NCBI GenBank assembly: GCA_947589055.1
Contig: CANPZL010000024.1
Coordinates: 1 to 35,093 of the forward strand
DNA: 35,093 nt
Source: an uncultured Lachnospiraceae bacterium
GTDB lineage: Bacteria; Bacillota; Clostridia; Lachnospirales; Lachnospiraceae
Direction: 5' to 3'
In this document: positions 23,794 to 30,988 of the stretch, piece by piece
Numbering within the stretch: position 1 is the first letter of the stretch
Layout of the letters: each line of letters opens with the position of its first letter
Translations under genes and position numbers: made by a program
Notes under the pieces: model-generated
Database searches by the model: none
Seen by the model: the letters and a program-made list of their open reading frames with translations, nothing else
What the model was told of the DNA's origin: nothing

Positions 23794-25974
23794 ATGAAGC
23801 TATTTCAGGGAATGCGGGGAAGTATGTTGATCTTTTCTATCATATATGTGTTGATCGGATTGATCTTACTGGTGGTATCGGATGCCAGTCTGTTTGTGAT
23901 CAGCAATGTGTTTGCTATATTGATGATTCTGACAGGCCTGATCTTAGTGATGTATTATATCGGACGGGAGATAACGCCGGAAAATGAAAGCTATGATCTG
24001 GTAGCAGGGATCGTTGCAGGAGCTGCCGGTATTTATCTTCTTGTCAATGGAAAACATATCTATCCGTTGATTCCGGCTGTATTTGGTCTGCTGGTTTTAT
24101 TAAGCGGCGTTATTACGTTCCAGAATGCTTTGGATATGCGCCGGTTGAAACAGATTTTTTGGGCGCCGGCATTTCTAATCTCGCTTATCAGTATGGCGCT
24201 TGGCTTTTTGATCTTATACTTTCCCTTTGAAAAGACAAGTAATCAGTTACGGGTTATCGGTGTTTCTATGCTGATAAGCGGAGGGATTGATGTCGTGACT
24301 GCTTTCTGGCAGGCGATTCGTCTGCATGGCATAGATGCTGTTATGAATGAAATGCGTTCCGTTGCAGGCAAGGTAAAGGAAGAAGTGACAGAGACTGCCA
24401 GCCAAGTGAAAAAAGAAGTTGCAACAGTGCGAGAGAACCAGTATAATAAGGCATTGGAAAAAAGGAAAGGAAACGGTGAGAAAATGGAAGTGATGTATTC
24501 GAGTACCAGAAATGCGGCAGAGACGGTTACCGCTTCTCAAGCAATCTTAAAAGGATTGGCAGAAAATGGCGGACTGTTTGTGCCAAATACGATCCCGGCT
24601 TTAGAGGTTCCCTTTGAGGAACTGGCAAAAATGTCATATCAGGAAGTTGCATATGAAGTTATGCGCCGAATGCTCACCGATTTTACAGAGGAAGAATTAA
24701 AGCATTGTATAAGCAGTGCGTATGATTCCAAGTTTGATACACCGGAAATCGCTCCGTTAAAAAAGGCACATGGTGCGGCATATCTGGAGTTGTTTCACGG
24801 ATCGACGATCGCATTTAAGGATATGGCGCTTTCCATACTGCCATATTTATTGACAACCTCGGCGAAAAAAAATCATGTCAAGAATGATATTGTTATCTTA
24901 ACCGCTACTTCCGGTGATACAGGAAAGGCGGCATTGGCAGGCTTTGCAGACGTTCCCGGAACGAAGATTATCGTATTTTATCCGAAAAACGGTGTCAGCC
25001 CAATTCAGGAAAAACAGATGATCACACAAAAGGGAGAGAATACCGCAGTAGTAGGAATCATCGGTAACTTTGATGATGCGCAGACTGGCGTAAAGAATAT
25101 GTTTAATGATAAGGCATTAGAAGAGGAGATGGAGAAAGCAAATCTTCAGTTTTCTTCTGCAAATTCCATCAATATTGGCCGCCTTGTTCCGCAGATGGTT
25201 TATTATGTGTATGCGTACAGCCGCTTGGTGGCTGATGGAACCATTCAGGCGGGAGATTCCATCAATGTAGTAGTGCCTACCGGGAATTTTGGCAATATCC
25301 TAGCGGCATATTATGCAAAAGAAATGGGACTTCCCATTGCGAAATTTATCTGTGCCTCCAATGAAAATAAGGTGTTGTATGATTTCTTCAGCACCGGAGA
25401 GTATGATAAAAACCGGGAATTTATTTTAACATCTTCGCCTTCTATGGATATTTTAATCTCCAGCAATTTGGAACGGTTGATATATAAGATTGCAGGAAAT
25501 GATCCCCAAAAGAATTCAGAACTTATGCAGGCGTTAAGCGAAGATGGAAAATATAAGATCACACCAGATATGAAGGCAAAGCTGGCGGAATTCTTTGGAG
25601 GATATGCTACGGAAGCGGAGACCGCAGAAGAAATTAAAAAGATATACGAAGAAGATAGCTATATCATAGATACCCATACCGCAGTGGCGGCAGCAGTATA
25701 TGACAAGTATATTGCTGAAACAGGCGATATGACGCCTACCGTGATCGCTTCTACGGCCAGTCCGTATAAGTTTACCAGAAGCGTGATGAATGCGATCGAC
25801 AGTACCTATGACAGCAAGACGGATTTTCAACTGATTGACGAGTTGAACCGGCTTTCCGGTGTTGCGATCCCGCAGGCGATCGAGGATATTCGCTCTGCAC
25901 CGGTGGTTCATGACCGTGTATGTGATAAGACGGAAATGGAAGCGGTCGTAAAGGATATATTAAAGCTAAATTAA
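23794..25974 (+). CDS. DUF308-type membrane protein reading in frame into threonine synthase (one open frame)
   Basis: From ATG 23794 (preceded by CAGGAGGG) the frame is open for 726 codons. Residues about 1-180 form a DUF308-like membrane domain of about six helices (SMLIFSIIYVLIGLILLVV, FAILMILTGLILVMYY, LVAGIVAGAAGIYLLVNG, PLIPAVFGLLVLLSGVI, and so on), followed by a charged coiled tail (VKEEVTETASQVKKEVATVRENQ). It then runs into threonine synthase without a stop. Just before thrC there is an A6 tract at 24458-24463; one extra A, or a -1 slip, would end the membrane protein at a TGA (24477-24479) 4 bases before the thrC ATG. Whether the fusion is real or an indel artefact cannot be decided from the sequence. 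Confidence 0.6.
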   Translation: MKLFQGMRGSMLIFSIIYVLIGLILLVVSDASLFVISNVFAILMILTGLILVMYYIGREITPENESYDLVAGIVAGAAGIYLLVNGKHIYPLIPAVFGLLVLLSGVITFQNALDMRRLKQIFWAPAFLISLISMALGFLILYFPFEKTSNQLRVIGVSMLISGGIDVVTAFWQAIRLHGIDAVMNEMRSVAGKVKEEVTETASQVKKEVATVRENQYNKALEKRKGNGEKMEVMYSSTRNAAETVTASQAILKGLAENGGLFVPNTIPALEVPFEELAKMSYQEVAYEVMRRMLTDFTEEELKHCISSAYDSKFDTPEIAPLKKAHGAAYLELFHGSTIAFKDMALSILPYLLTTSAKKNHVKNDIVILTATSGDTGKAALAGFADVPGTKIIVFYPKNGVSPIQEKQMITQKGENTAVVGIIGNFDDAQTGVKNMFNDKALEEEMEKANLQFSSANSINIGRLVPQMVYYVYAYSRLVADGTIQAGDSINVVVPTGNFGNILAAYYAKEMGLPIAKFICASNENKVLYDFFSTGEYDKNREFILTSSPSMDILISSNLERLIYKIAGNDPQKNSELMQALSEDGKYKITPDMKAKLAEFFGGYATEAETAEEIKKIYEEDSYIIDTHTAVAAAVYDKYIAETGDMTPTVIASTASPYKFTRSVMNAIDSTYDSKTDFQLIDELNRLSGVAIPQAIEDIRSAPVVHDRVCDKTEMEAVVKDILKLN
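24484..25974 (+). CDS. thrC: Threonine synthase
   Basis: PLP enzyme converting O-phosphohomoserine to threonine, the last step of the pathway. From ATG 24484 the 496-residue protein has the family opening MYSSTRNAAETVTASQAILKGLAENGGLFVP, the PLP-lysine in GSTIAFKDMALS, LTATSGDTGKAALAGF, SANSINIGRLVPQMVYY, and VPTGNFGNILAAYYAKEMG, with a normal C-terminus. This start is preferred because it gives the family-typical N-terminus and AGGAAAGG lies upstream (about 8-15 bases). The frame is also open upstream into a membrane protein, so the mapped 5' boundary is uncertain. The preceding map gene is probably in the same transcript. Confidence 0.93.
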   Translation: MEVMYSSTRNAAETVTASQAILKGLAENGGLFVPNTIPALEVPFEELAKMSYQEVAYEVMRRMLTDFTEEELKHCISSAYDSKFDTPEIAPLKKAHGAAYLELFHGSTIAFKDMALSILPYLLTTSAKKNHVKNDIVILTATSGDTGKAALAGFADVPGTKIIVFYPKNGVSPIQEKQMITQKGENTAVVGIIGNFDDAQTGVKNMFNDKALEEEMEKANLQFSSANSINIGRLVPQMVYYVYAYSRLVADGTIQAGDSINVVVPTGNFGNILAAYYAKEMGLPIAKFICASNENKVLYDFFSTGEYDKNREFILTSSPSMDILISSNLERLIYKIAGNDPQKNSELMQALSEDGKYKITPDMKAKLAEFFGGYATEAETAEEIKKIYEEDSYIIDTHTAVAAAVYDKYIAETGDMTPTVIASTASPYKFTRSVMNAIDSTYDSKTDFQLIDELNRLSGVAIPQAIEDIRSAPVVHDRVCDKTEMEAVVKDILKLN

Positions 25975-25979
25975 GGATC

Positions 25980-26021
25980 AGACAGTTCATTCGTACCCTC
26001 CTGTCTATAAACAAAACCGGG
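25980..26021 (+). promoter_or_regulatory. Likely preQ1-I riboswitch aptamer controlling queD-queE-folE-queC
   Basis: The element begins 6 bases after the thrC stop. P1 is AGACAG (25980-25985) paired with CTGTCT (26001-26006). The loop starts with TTC directly after the P1 guanine, as in preQ1 class I, and ends in a C next to P1. An A-rich tail (TATAAACAAAA) follows, then CCGGG (26017-26021), which can pair with TTCG (25990-25993) to form the P2 pseudoknot with two wobble pairs. The loop is 15 bases, a little longer than in the B. subtilis aptamer. The position directly upstream of preQ0-synthesis genes supports the call. Found by eye, not by covariance model. Confidence 0.75.
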
Positions 26022-26039
26022 ACCAGATAACAGGCAATC

Positions 26040-26071
26040 AGGCATATGGTTTGGTCCATATGCCTTGTTTT
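26040..26071 (+). terminator. Terminator of the preQ1 riboswitch expression platform, upstream of queD
   Basis: AGGCATATGG pairs perfectly with CCATATGCCT around a 6-base loop (TTTGGT) and is followed by TTGTTTTAT. It lies between the aptamer and the queD ribosome binding site (AAAAAAGGAG). The segment GGACCAGAT (26020-26028), which overlaps the P2 3' strand, can pair with GTTTGGTCC (26049-26057) in the terminator, a possible antiterminator. preQ1 binding would then favour termination. Confidence 0.85.
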
Positions 26072-26092
26072 ATCTTAAAAAAGGAGTAAGAA

Positions 26093-26524
26093 ATGTATAC
26101 GATCGAAACACAAACCAGCTTTGACAGCGCACATTTTCTGGCGGAATATCAGGGGAAATGTGGCAATATTCACGGACACCGCTGGACGGTAAAGGTGGTT
26201 GCCAAAGGTGAGGCTTTGGCACAGGAGCAGTCGCAGACAAGAGGGATGCTGATGGATTTTTCTCAGTTGAAGGAGGATTTACAAAAGCTCGGCACATCTC
26301 TTGACCATGTATTGATTATAGAAAAAGGCACAATGAAAGAAGATACCTTATACTGCTTAAAGAGGGACGGCTTTGCCATTGCGGAAATGGAGTTTCGACC
26401 GACTGCGGAGAATTTTGCAAAATATTTTTACGACGGACTGCGTAAGCGGGGATATTCCTTAAAGTCTGTAGTAGTTTATGAAACGCCCAATAACTGCGCT
26501 TCCTTTGAGAAAGAAGAGGAGTAG
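26093..26524 (+). CDS. queD: 6-carboxy-5,6,7,8-tetrahydropterin synthase QueD
   Basis: Converts 7,8-dihydroneopterin triphosphate to 6-carboxytetrahydropterin in preQ0 synthesis. The 143-residue protein has the family zinc histidines in FDSAHFL and NIHGHRW, the catalytic cysteine in QGKCGNIHGH, and the C-terminal ETPNNCASF segment that holds the substrate glutamate region (RPTAENFAKYFYDGL upstream). The start has AAAAAAGGAG. It is the first gene of a four-gene operon behind the likely preQ1 riboswitch and is separated from queE by 3 bases. Confidence 0.94.
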   Translation: MYTIETQTSFDSAHFLAEYQGKCGNIHGHRWTVKVVAKGEALAQEQSQTRGMLMDFSQLKEDLQKLGTSLDHVLIIEKGTMKEDTLYCLKRDGFAIAEMEFRPTAENFAKYFYDGLRKRGYSLKSVVVYETPNNCASFEKEEE

Positions 26525-26527
26525 GAT

Positions 26528-27193
26528 ATGGAATACAAGGTTGCAGAAACATTTGTCAGCATTAACGGGGAAGGGCAGCGGGCAGGGGAATTAGCAGTTT
26601 TTATCCGGTTTGCCGGCTGTAATTTAAATTGCAATTACTGTGATACCGCTTGGGCAAATCAAAAGGATACCGATTACCGGATCATGACGGAGACGGATAT
26701 TCTGAATTATATTCTAAGCACCGGTGTATGGAATGTTACCCTGACCGGAGGGGAACCCCTGCTTCAGCCGGGAATAAAACTCCTGCTTGATAAACTGGGG
26801 AGCAGGCCGGAACTTAGGATAGAGATTGAAACGAACGGAAGCGTTTTGATCGCACCGTTTATCAATGGCGAACACCGACCGGTATTCACATTGGATTATA
26901 AACTGCCGGGCAGCGGAATGGAAGCCGGTATGAGGACGGAAAATTATGCTTGGCTGGAACGGGAAGATACTGTGAAATTCGTAATCTCTGACCAAAAGGA
27001 CCTAGACCGGGCGAGGCAGGTGATGGAAGAATATAATCTGCAAGGTCGGTGCGGACTGTATTTCAGTCCGGTATTCGGGCGAATCGAACCAAAGGCACTG
27101 GTTGAGGATATGATAGAACATAAGCTGAATCAGGTGCATATGCAGTTGCAGCTGCATAAGTTTATCTGGCCGCCAGAACAGCGTGGAGTATAG
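26528..27193 (+). CDS. queE: 7-carboxy-7-deazaguanine synthase QueE (radical SAM)
   Basis: Radical SAM enzyme that rearranges 6-carboxytetrahydropterin to 7-carboxy-7-deazaguanine. The CX3CX2C cluster motif is at Cys31, Cys35 and Cys38 (GCNLNCNYC), preceded by [22 protein letters not shown], and followed by DTAW and [12 protein letters not shown] (SAM-binding GGE). The 221-residue length matches QueE. AGAGGAGT is the ribosome binding site overlapping the queD end. Second gene of the queuosine-precursor operon. Confidence 0.95.
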   Translation: MEYKVAETFVSINGEGQRAGELAVFIRFAGCNLNCNYCDTAWANQKDTDYRIMTETDILNYILSTGVWNVTLTGGEPLLQPGIKLLLDKLGSRPELRIEIETNGSVLIAPFINGEHRPVFTLDYKLPGSGMEAGMRTENYAWLEREDTVKFVISDQKDLDRARQVMEEYNLQGRCGLYFSPVFGRIEPKALVEDMIEHKLNQVHMQLQLHKFIWPPEQRGV

Positions 27194-27204
27194 GAGGAAA
27201 GGAT

Positions 27205-27774
27205 ATGTCAATTGATAAAAAAGCAATCGAAGAGCATATACGAGGAATCTTAGTGGCATTAGGAGAGGATCCGGATCGGGAAGGGTTAAAGGAAACGCCG
27301 GAACGGGTCGCCAGAATGTATGAGGAAGTATTTGAAGGCATGAACTATACCAATCAGGAGATTGCCGGAATGTATGGAAAAACCTTTGAGGCGCCGGGAA
27401 CCCGAAAGGACATGGTAGTGGTAAAGGATATAGAAGCATTTAGCTATTGTGAGCATCACATGGCACTGATGTATGATATGCGGGTCAGTGTTGCATATCT
27501 GCCAAAGGAACGGGTGCTGGGTTTAAGTAAGATCGCCCGGATTGTAGATATGGCGGCAAAGCGGCTTCAGCTTCAGGAACGTATCGGCTCTGATATAGCG
27601 GAGATTATCCAGTTGGCAACCGGTTCGGAAGATGTTGCGGTATGCATTCATGCCTGCCACAGTTGTATGACAGCCAGAGGAATCCGAAAGCCCTCTGCCC
27701 AGACTGCTACGGTAACTCTACGAGGACGGTTTGAAACAGATTCCCAGCTACAGAACCAGTTCCTGAATTTATAA
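27205..27774 (+). CDS. folE: GTP cyclohydrolase I
   Basis: Converts GTP to 7,8-dihydroneopterin triphosphate, the shared precursor of folate and of 7-deazaguanines. The 189-residue protein has the zinc and catalytic region [11 protein letters not shown] and [32 protein letters not shown], and the N-terminal [20 protein letters not shown]. This is the canonical type IA enzyme (zinc-dependent), not FolE2. The ribosome binding site is TAGGAGGAAAGG. Its location between queE and queC shows that the copy is placed to feed QueD, under the same riboswitch. Confidence 0.95.
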   Translation: MSIDKKAIEEHIRGILVALGEDPDREGLKETPERVARMYEEVFEGMNYTNQEIAGMYGKTFEAPGTRKDMVVVKDIEAFSYCEHHMALMYDMRVSVAYLPKERVLGLSKIARIVDMAAKRLQLQERIGSDIAEIIQLATGSEDVAVCIHACHSCMTARGIRKPSAQTATVTLRGRFETDSQLQNQFLNL

Positions 27775-27828
27775 AAATGGTTTTATAAAATGACTCCATC
27801 AGTCTGCAAAAACGGAAAGGAGAAAAAC

Positions 27829-28500
27829 ATGAAGGATAAAGAAAAGGCTGTTGTGATTTTCAGCGGAGGACAGGACAGTACCACTTGTTTATTCTGGGCA
27901 AAAAAACGGTATCCGGAGGTGATTGCCCTTTCCTTTGATTATGGGCAGCGGCATCGAAAAGAACTGGATTGCGCAAGGGCGATAACAAAGGAATACGGAT
28001 TTGAACATCATATACTGGACCTGCGGCTGTTAAATGAGCTTGCCCCGAATTCTCTGACCCGACCGGAGATTGCCGTAGATACGGACGCACCGGAAACGGG
28101 AACGCCCAATAGCTTTGTCGACGGGAGAAATATGGTATTTTTAACTTATGGTGCGATTTTTGCAAAGCAAAGAGGGATCACGGATTTGGTAACCGGGGTG
28201 TCCCAAAGTGATTTCAGCGGGTATCCGGACTGCCGGGACGTGTTTATCAAGTCCTTAAATGCCACACTGAATCTGGCGATGGATTATGAATTCGATATTC
28301 ATACGCCTTTGATGTGGCTGGATAAAGAGGAAACATGGGCGTTAGCAGATGAATTGGGAGTTCTTGAGGTGATTCGGGATAAAACACTGACCTGTTACAA
28401 CGGAATTCCGGGAGCCGGCTGTGGGAATTGTCCTGCCTGTAAGCTGAGAAAGAGAGGGTATGAAAGGTATAAGGAGAGAATTTCGTATGGGAATCAGTGA
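27829..28500 (+). CDS. queC: 7-cyano-7-deazaguanine (preQ0) synthase QueC
   Basis: ATP-dependent enzyme making preQ0 from 7-carboxy-7-deazaguanine and ammonia. The 223-residue protein has the PP-loop SGGQDST at residues 12-18, [27 protein letters not shown], and the C-terminal zinc cysteines in [25 protein letters not shown] 27829 is chosen because GAAAGGAG lies 7 bases upstream; an ATG at 27790 is in frame but has no site and would add an unrelated peptide. Last gene of the operon. QueF, which would make preQ1, is not in the window. Confidence 0.95.
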   Translation: MKDKEKAVVIFSGGQDSTTCLFWAKKRYPEVIALSFDYGQRHRKELDCARAITKEYGFEHHILDLRLLNELAPNSLTRPEIAVDTDAPETGTPNSFVDGRNMVFLTYGAIFAKQRGITDLVTGVSQSDFSGYPDCRDVFIKSLNATLNLAMDYEFDIHTPLMWLDKEETWALADELGVLEVIRDKTLTCYNGIPGAGCGNCPACKLRKRGYERYKERISYGNQ

Positions 28501-28573
28501 ATAAATGCTTGGAAAAGGTAATTGGCTGTAAAGATACAGTAAAGAAATAGTTAGAAATGGAGAGGTGATATAG

Positions 28574-29710
28574 ATGAAATTTAGTGTAATAATGACAGTT
28601 TATAATGGAGAAAAATATATTTCAGAAGCGTTGGAAAGTGTTTTAGAACAGACAGAAAAGGATTTTGAAATTATCGTTGTCAATGATGGTTCTACAGATA
28701 GAACAGCTCAGATACTGGTTCAATATTTAAATAATCCAGTAATTACGATATATAATAGAGAAAATGCCGGCCCGGGAAGTGCTAGGAATTTTGCTATGAG
28801 TGTGGCAAAGGGAGATTATTTTGCTTTTATCGATGCAGATGATGTTTATTTACCGGAACACCTGAGTATATGTAGAGAGGCGTTAGACAGTCATCCGGAA
28901 GTTTCCTTAATATACGGGAATTATTATGTATCAGATGCCCAATTAAAGCATTTAAAGGAAGTTCCGTCGTCTCCCATGAGTACAAATAATCTACGTGCTT
29001 ATTTATTATTTCGCAGTGATATTATAAATTATTCATTTCGGCGAGAATGTTATGATGCGGGGTATCGCTTTAAAGAAGATATTCGACATAACGAAGATTA
29101 TTATCTTTTCTTGCAGCTTGTAAAAACATATTCTTTTTATTATGTATCTACACCCACATATATTTATCGCCGACACGGTAATAATTTGACTAATGACACT
29201 GCTACCATGCATTTGAGAACAAAGGAAATAGTCTCAAGTTATTCGCAATCGGAATTAGAGAGAATTATCGCAGCTGCTGATTTTACAGATGCAGAAAAAA
29301 TTAGATTAAAAGGAAAGATATACTTACGAATAGATAATTTTACATCCGCCTTAAGTGCATTTATGGAATGTGAGCAAAAATATCAGGAGTGGCAGGATGC
29401 ATTTTATATCGGAAATATTTTGTATATACAAAAAAAATACGAAAATGCACTTGGATACTATATAAAAGCCTTAGAAAGAACAAACAGCCGGGCTGAAGTA
29501 TTTAATAATTTGGGATGTACATATGTTTGCATGGGGGGGGGGGTAGAAAATAGTGACTTAAAAGCATTACAGATGTTTCAAAAGGCACTTAAGATATTCC
29601 CAGAATATATGGATGCTAGGCGGAATATGTTGTTACTTCAAAATAATGAAAAAGAAAATGATAATTATTGTTTTACGGTATTTGAATTACGATACATATC
29701 CGTAAATTGA
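28574..29710 (+). CDS. Family 2 glycosyltransferase with C-terminal TPR repeats, containing a G11 tract
   Basis: A 378-residue protein. Residues 1-210 form a GT-A glycosyltransferase: FSVIMTVYNGEKYISEALESVLEQT, IIVVNDGSTD, NAGPGSARNFA, and the metal motif IDADD at Asp87-Asp90. From about residue 245 the chain has two or three TPR-like repeats (DFTSALSAFMECEQ region, ENALGYYIKALERT, LKALQMFQKALKIFPEY). It probably adds a sugar to a surface glycan or protein; the acceptor is unknown. The ribosome binding site is GAGAGGTGAT. The gene is visibly AT-richer than the que genes before it, a possible sign of transfer. An 11-G run at 29533-29543 lies in the TPR part; G10 or G12 would stop translation within a few codons. 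Confidence 0.88.
   Translation: MKFSVIMTVYNGEKYISEALESVLEQTEKDFEIIVVNDGSTDRTAQILVQYLNNPVITIYNRENAGPGSARNFAMSVAKGDYFAFIDADDVYLPEHLSICREALDSHPEVSLIYGNYYVSDAQLKHLKEVPSSPMSTNNLRAYLLFRSDIINYSFRRECYDAGYRFKEDIRHNEDYYLFLQLVKTYSFYYVSTPTYIYRRHGNNLTNDTATMHLRTKEIVSSYSQSELERIIAAADFTDAEKIRLKGKIYLRIDNFTSALSAFMECEQKYQEWQDAFYIGNILYIQKKYENALGYYIKALERTNSRAEVFNNLGCTYVCMGGGVENSDLKALQMFQKALKIFPEYMDARRNMLLLQNNEKENDNYCFTVFELRYISVN
29533..29543. repeat. Homopolymeric G tract (11 G) inside the glycosyltransferase gene
   Basis: Eleven consecutive G's, codons Met-Gly-Gly-Gly-Val, in an otherwise AT-rich gene. As drawn the frame stays open to residue 378. Ten G's would give an immediate TAG (323 residues), and twelve would give TAG after three more codons (326 residues). 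This is a classic slipped-strand mispairing substrate. Confidence 0.9.
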
Positions 29711-29807
29711 TTTGGAATAAAGACATGAAAAACAGGATTTCTTGTAGATATTGAAAGCGATATAGGTAAAGGAAACTTACTTTTATGATGCAGAAATAAA
29801 TATCTTA

Positions 29808-29816
29808 TGTTATAAT
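29808..29816 (+). promoter_or_regulatory. Extended -10 promoter upstream of holA
   Basis: TGTTATAAT contains a perfect TATAAT -10 box with the extended TG motif; no convincing -35 box is 17 bases upstream. It lies 109 bases before the chosen holA start, in the 214-base gap after the glycosyltransferase gene, where nothing else was seen. Confidence 0.6.
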
Positions 29817-29924
29817 ATATAAATGTCAAGGCATAGTATACGTCAGCGGTTAATAGTGCTTGCATGTAAAAGAAATGCCTTTTCGGAATTCGTTAGCTAT
29901 AGATTCGAAATAACAGGCGATAAT

Positions 29925-30914
29925 ATGAAAACCATCAATGAACATATCAAAACCCGGAATTTCAAAAGCATATATCTGTTATACGGGGAAGAGGCTTATT
30001 TACGGAATCAGTACCGGGATAAGCTGGTGACAGCATTGTGTCCTGATGGCGATGAGATGAACCGAACCCGTTTTGAAGGAAAAGGAATATCGACAGATGA
30101 AGTTATAAGCCTTGCAGAAACCCTTCCGTTTTTTGCAGAAAGAAGAGTGATCATTATTGAAGACAGCGGCTGGTTTAAAAGCGGAAATCAGGAAATGGAA
30201 GCGTTTTTAGATAACATTCCCGATACCACTGTCTTTCTTTTTGTGGAGGAGCAGGTAGATGAGCGTATAAGACTGTTTAAAACAGTAAAAAACTCAGGAT
30301 ATGCCGCAAATATGAAGAAGCCCTCTGACAGTGAGCTGATAAAATGGATTGGCGTGCAATGCAGGAAGGAAGGAAAGAAAATGGAAGAGGCGGCAGCCCG
30401 TTTTCTGGTGGAGCAGGCTGGTACGAACATGCATTTGCTGCAAATGGAACTGGAAAAGATTTTTTCCTATACGATGGAACGAGACAGTATTACATTAGAT
30501 GATGTACTGCTGATGTGCAGCAATCAGGTGGAAAATCAAATCTATAAAATGCTGGATGCTATTGGGAATCGGGATAGAGAACGGGCATTATCCCTGTATC
30601 ATGACCTGTTGGCCCTGCGGGAGCCTGCAATGTCGATTTTGTCTAAGCTGACATGGAGGATCCATACGTTGCTTCAGGTCAGTGAAATGACCAGTTTGCA
30701 TATGGCAGGCGCAGATATTGCGGCAAAAGCGGGCCTGCGTCCTTTTGCGGTGAAGTTATATCAGGGCCAGATTCGTTTGTTTTCCCGTAATCAGTTGTTG
30801 GAAATGTTGGAAGCCTGTCAGGAGACGGAGGCAGGGATCAAACGGGGAATCTATCAGGATGTGATAGGTCTGGAGCTTTTGATTGTAGAATTTTCATCTA
30901 AGCCGAAGCAGTAG
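29925..30914 (+). CDS. holA: DNA polymerase III subunit delta
   Basis: Subunit of the clamp loader that opens the beta clamp. The 329-residue protein starts MKTINEHIKTRNFKSIYLLYGEEAYLRNQYRDKL (the YGEE/YLR motif of HolA), contains LPFFAERRVIIIEDSGWFK, VDERIRLFKTVK, the AAA-lid helix LVEQAGTNMHLLQMELEKI and the C-terminal collar domain from about residue 205. ATG 29925 is chosen because homology begins there; the frame is open 34 codons further upstream but that part is not HolA-like. The ribosome binding site is weak (CAGGCGAT). It is monocistronic, with its own extended -10 promoter. Confidence 0.92.
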   Translation: MKTINEHIKTRNFKSIYLLYGEEAYLRNQYRDKLVTALCPDGDEMNRTRFEGKGISTDEVISLAETLPFFAERRVIIIEDSGWFKSGNQEMEAFLDNIPDTTVFLFVEEQVDERIRLFKTVKNSGYAANMKKPSDSELIKWIGVQCRKEGKKMEEAAARFLVEQAGTNMHLLQMELEKIFSYTMERDSITLDDVLLMCSNQVENQIYKMLDAIGNRDRERALSLYHDLLALREPAMSILSKLTWRIHTLLQVSEMTSLHMAGADIAAKAGLRPFAVKLYQGQIRLFSRNQLLEMLEACQETEAGIKRGIYQDVIGLELLIVEFSSKPKQ

Positions 30915-30988
30915 ACAGGATACGTTAAAGGTTGGGCATAAAAAGAGCTTATGCAGATAAAGAATAAGAATTCACATGGAGGTAGGAA

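Noticed and set aside
24457..24480. A programmed -1 frameshift at the thrC junction.
   Set aside because: The A tract is not a canonical X-XXY-YYZ heptamer in the zero frame (codons GAA AAA AGG) and no downstream stimulatory stem was seen, so I do not claim a programmed event; slip or indel remains open.
28505..28550. A hairpin CTGTA-AAGA-TACAG between queC and the glycosyltransferase gene as a terminator.
   Set aside because: The stem is only 5 pairs and no U-run follows.
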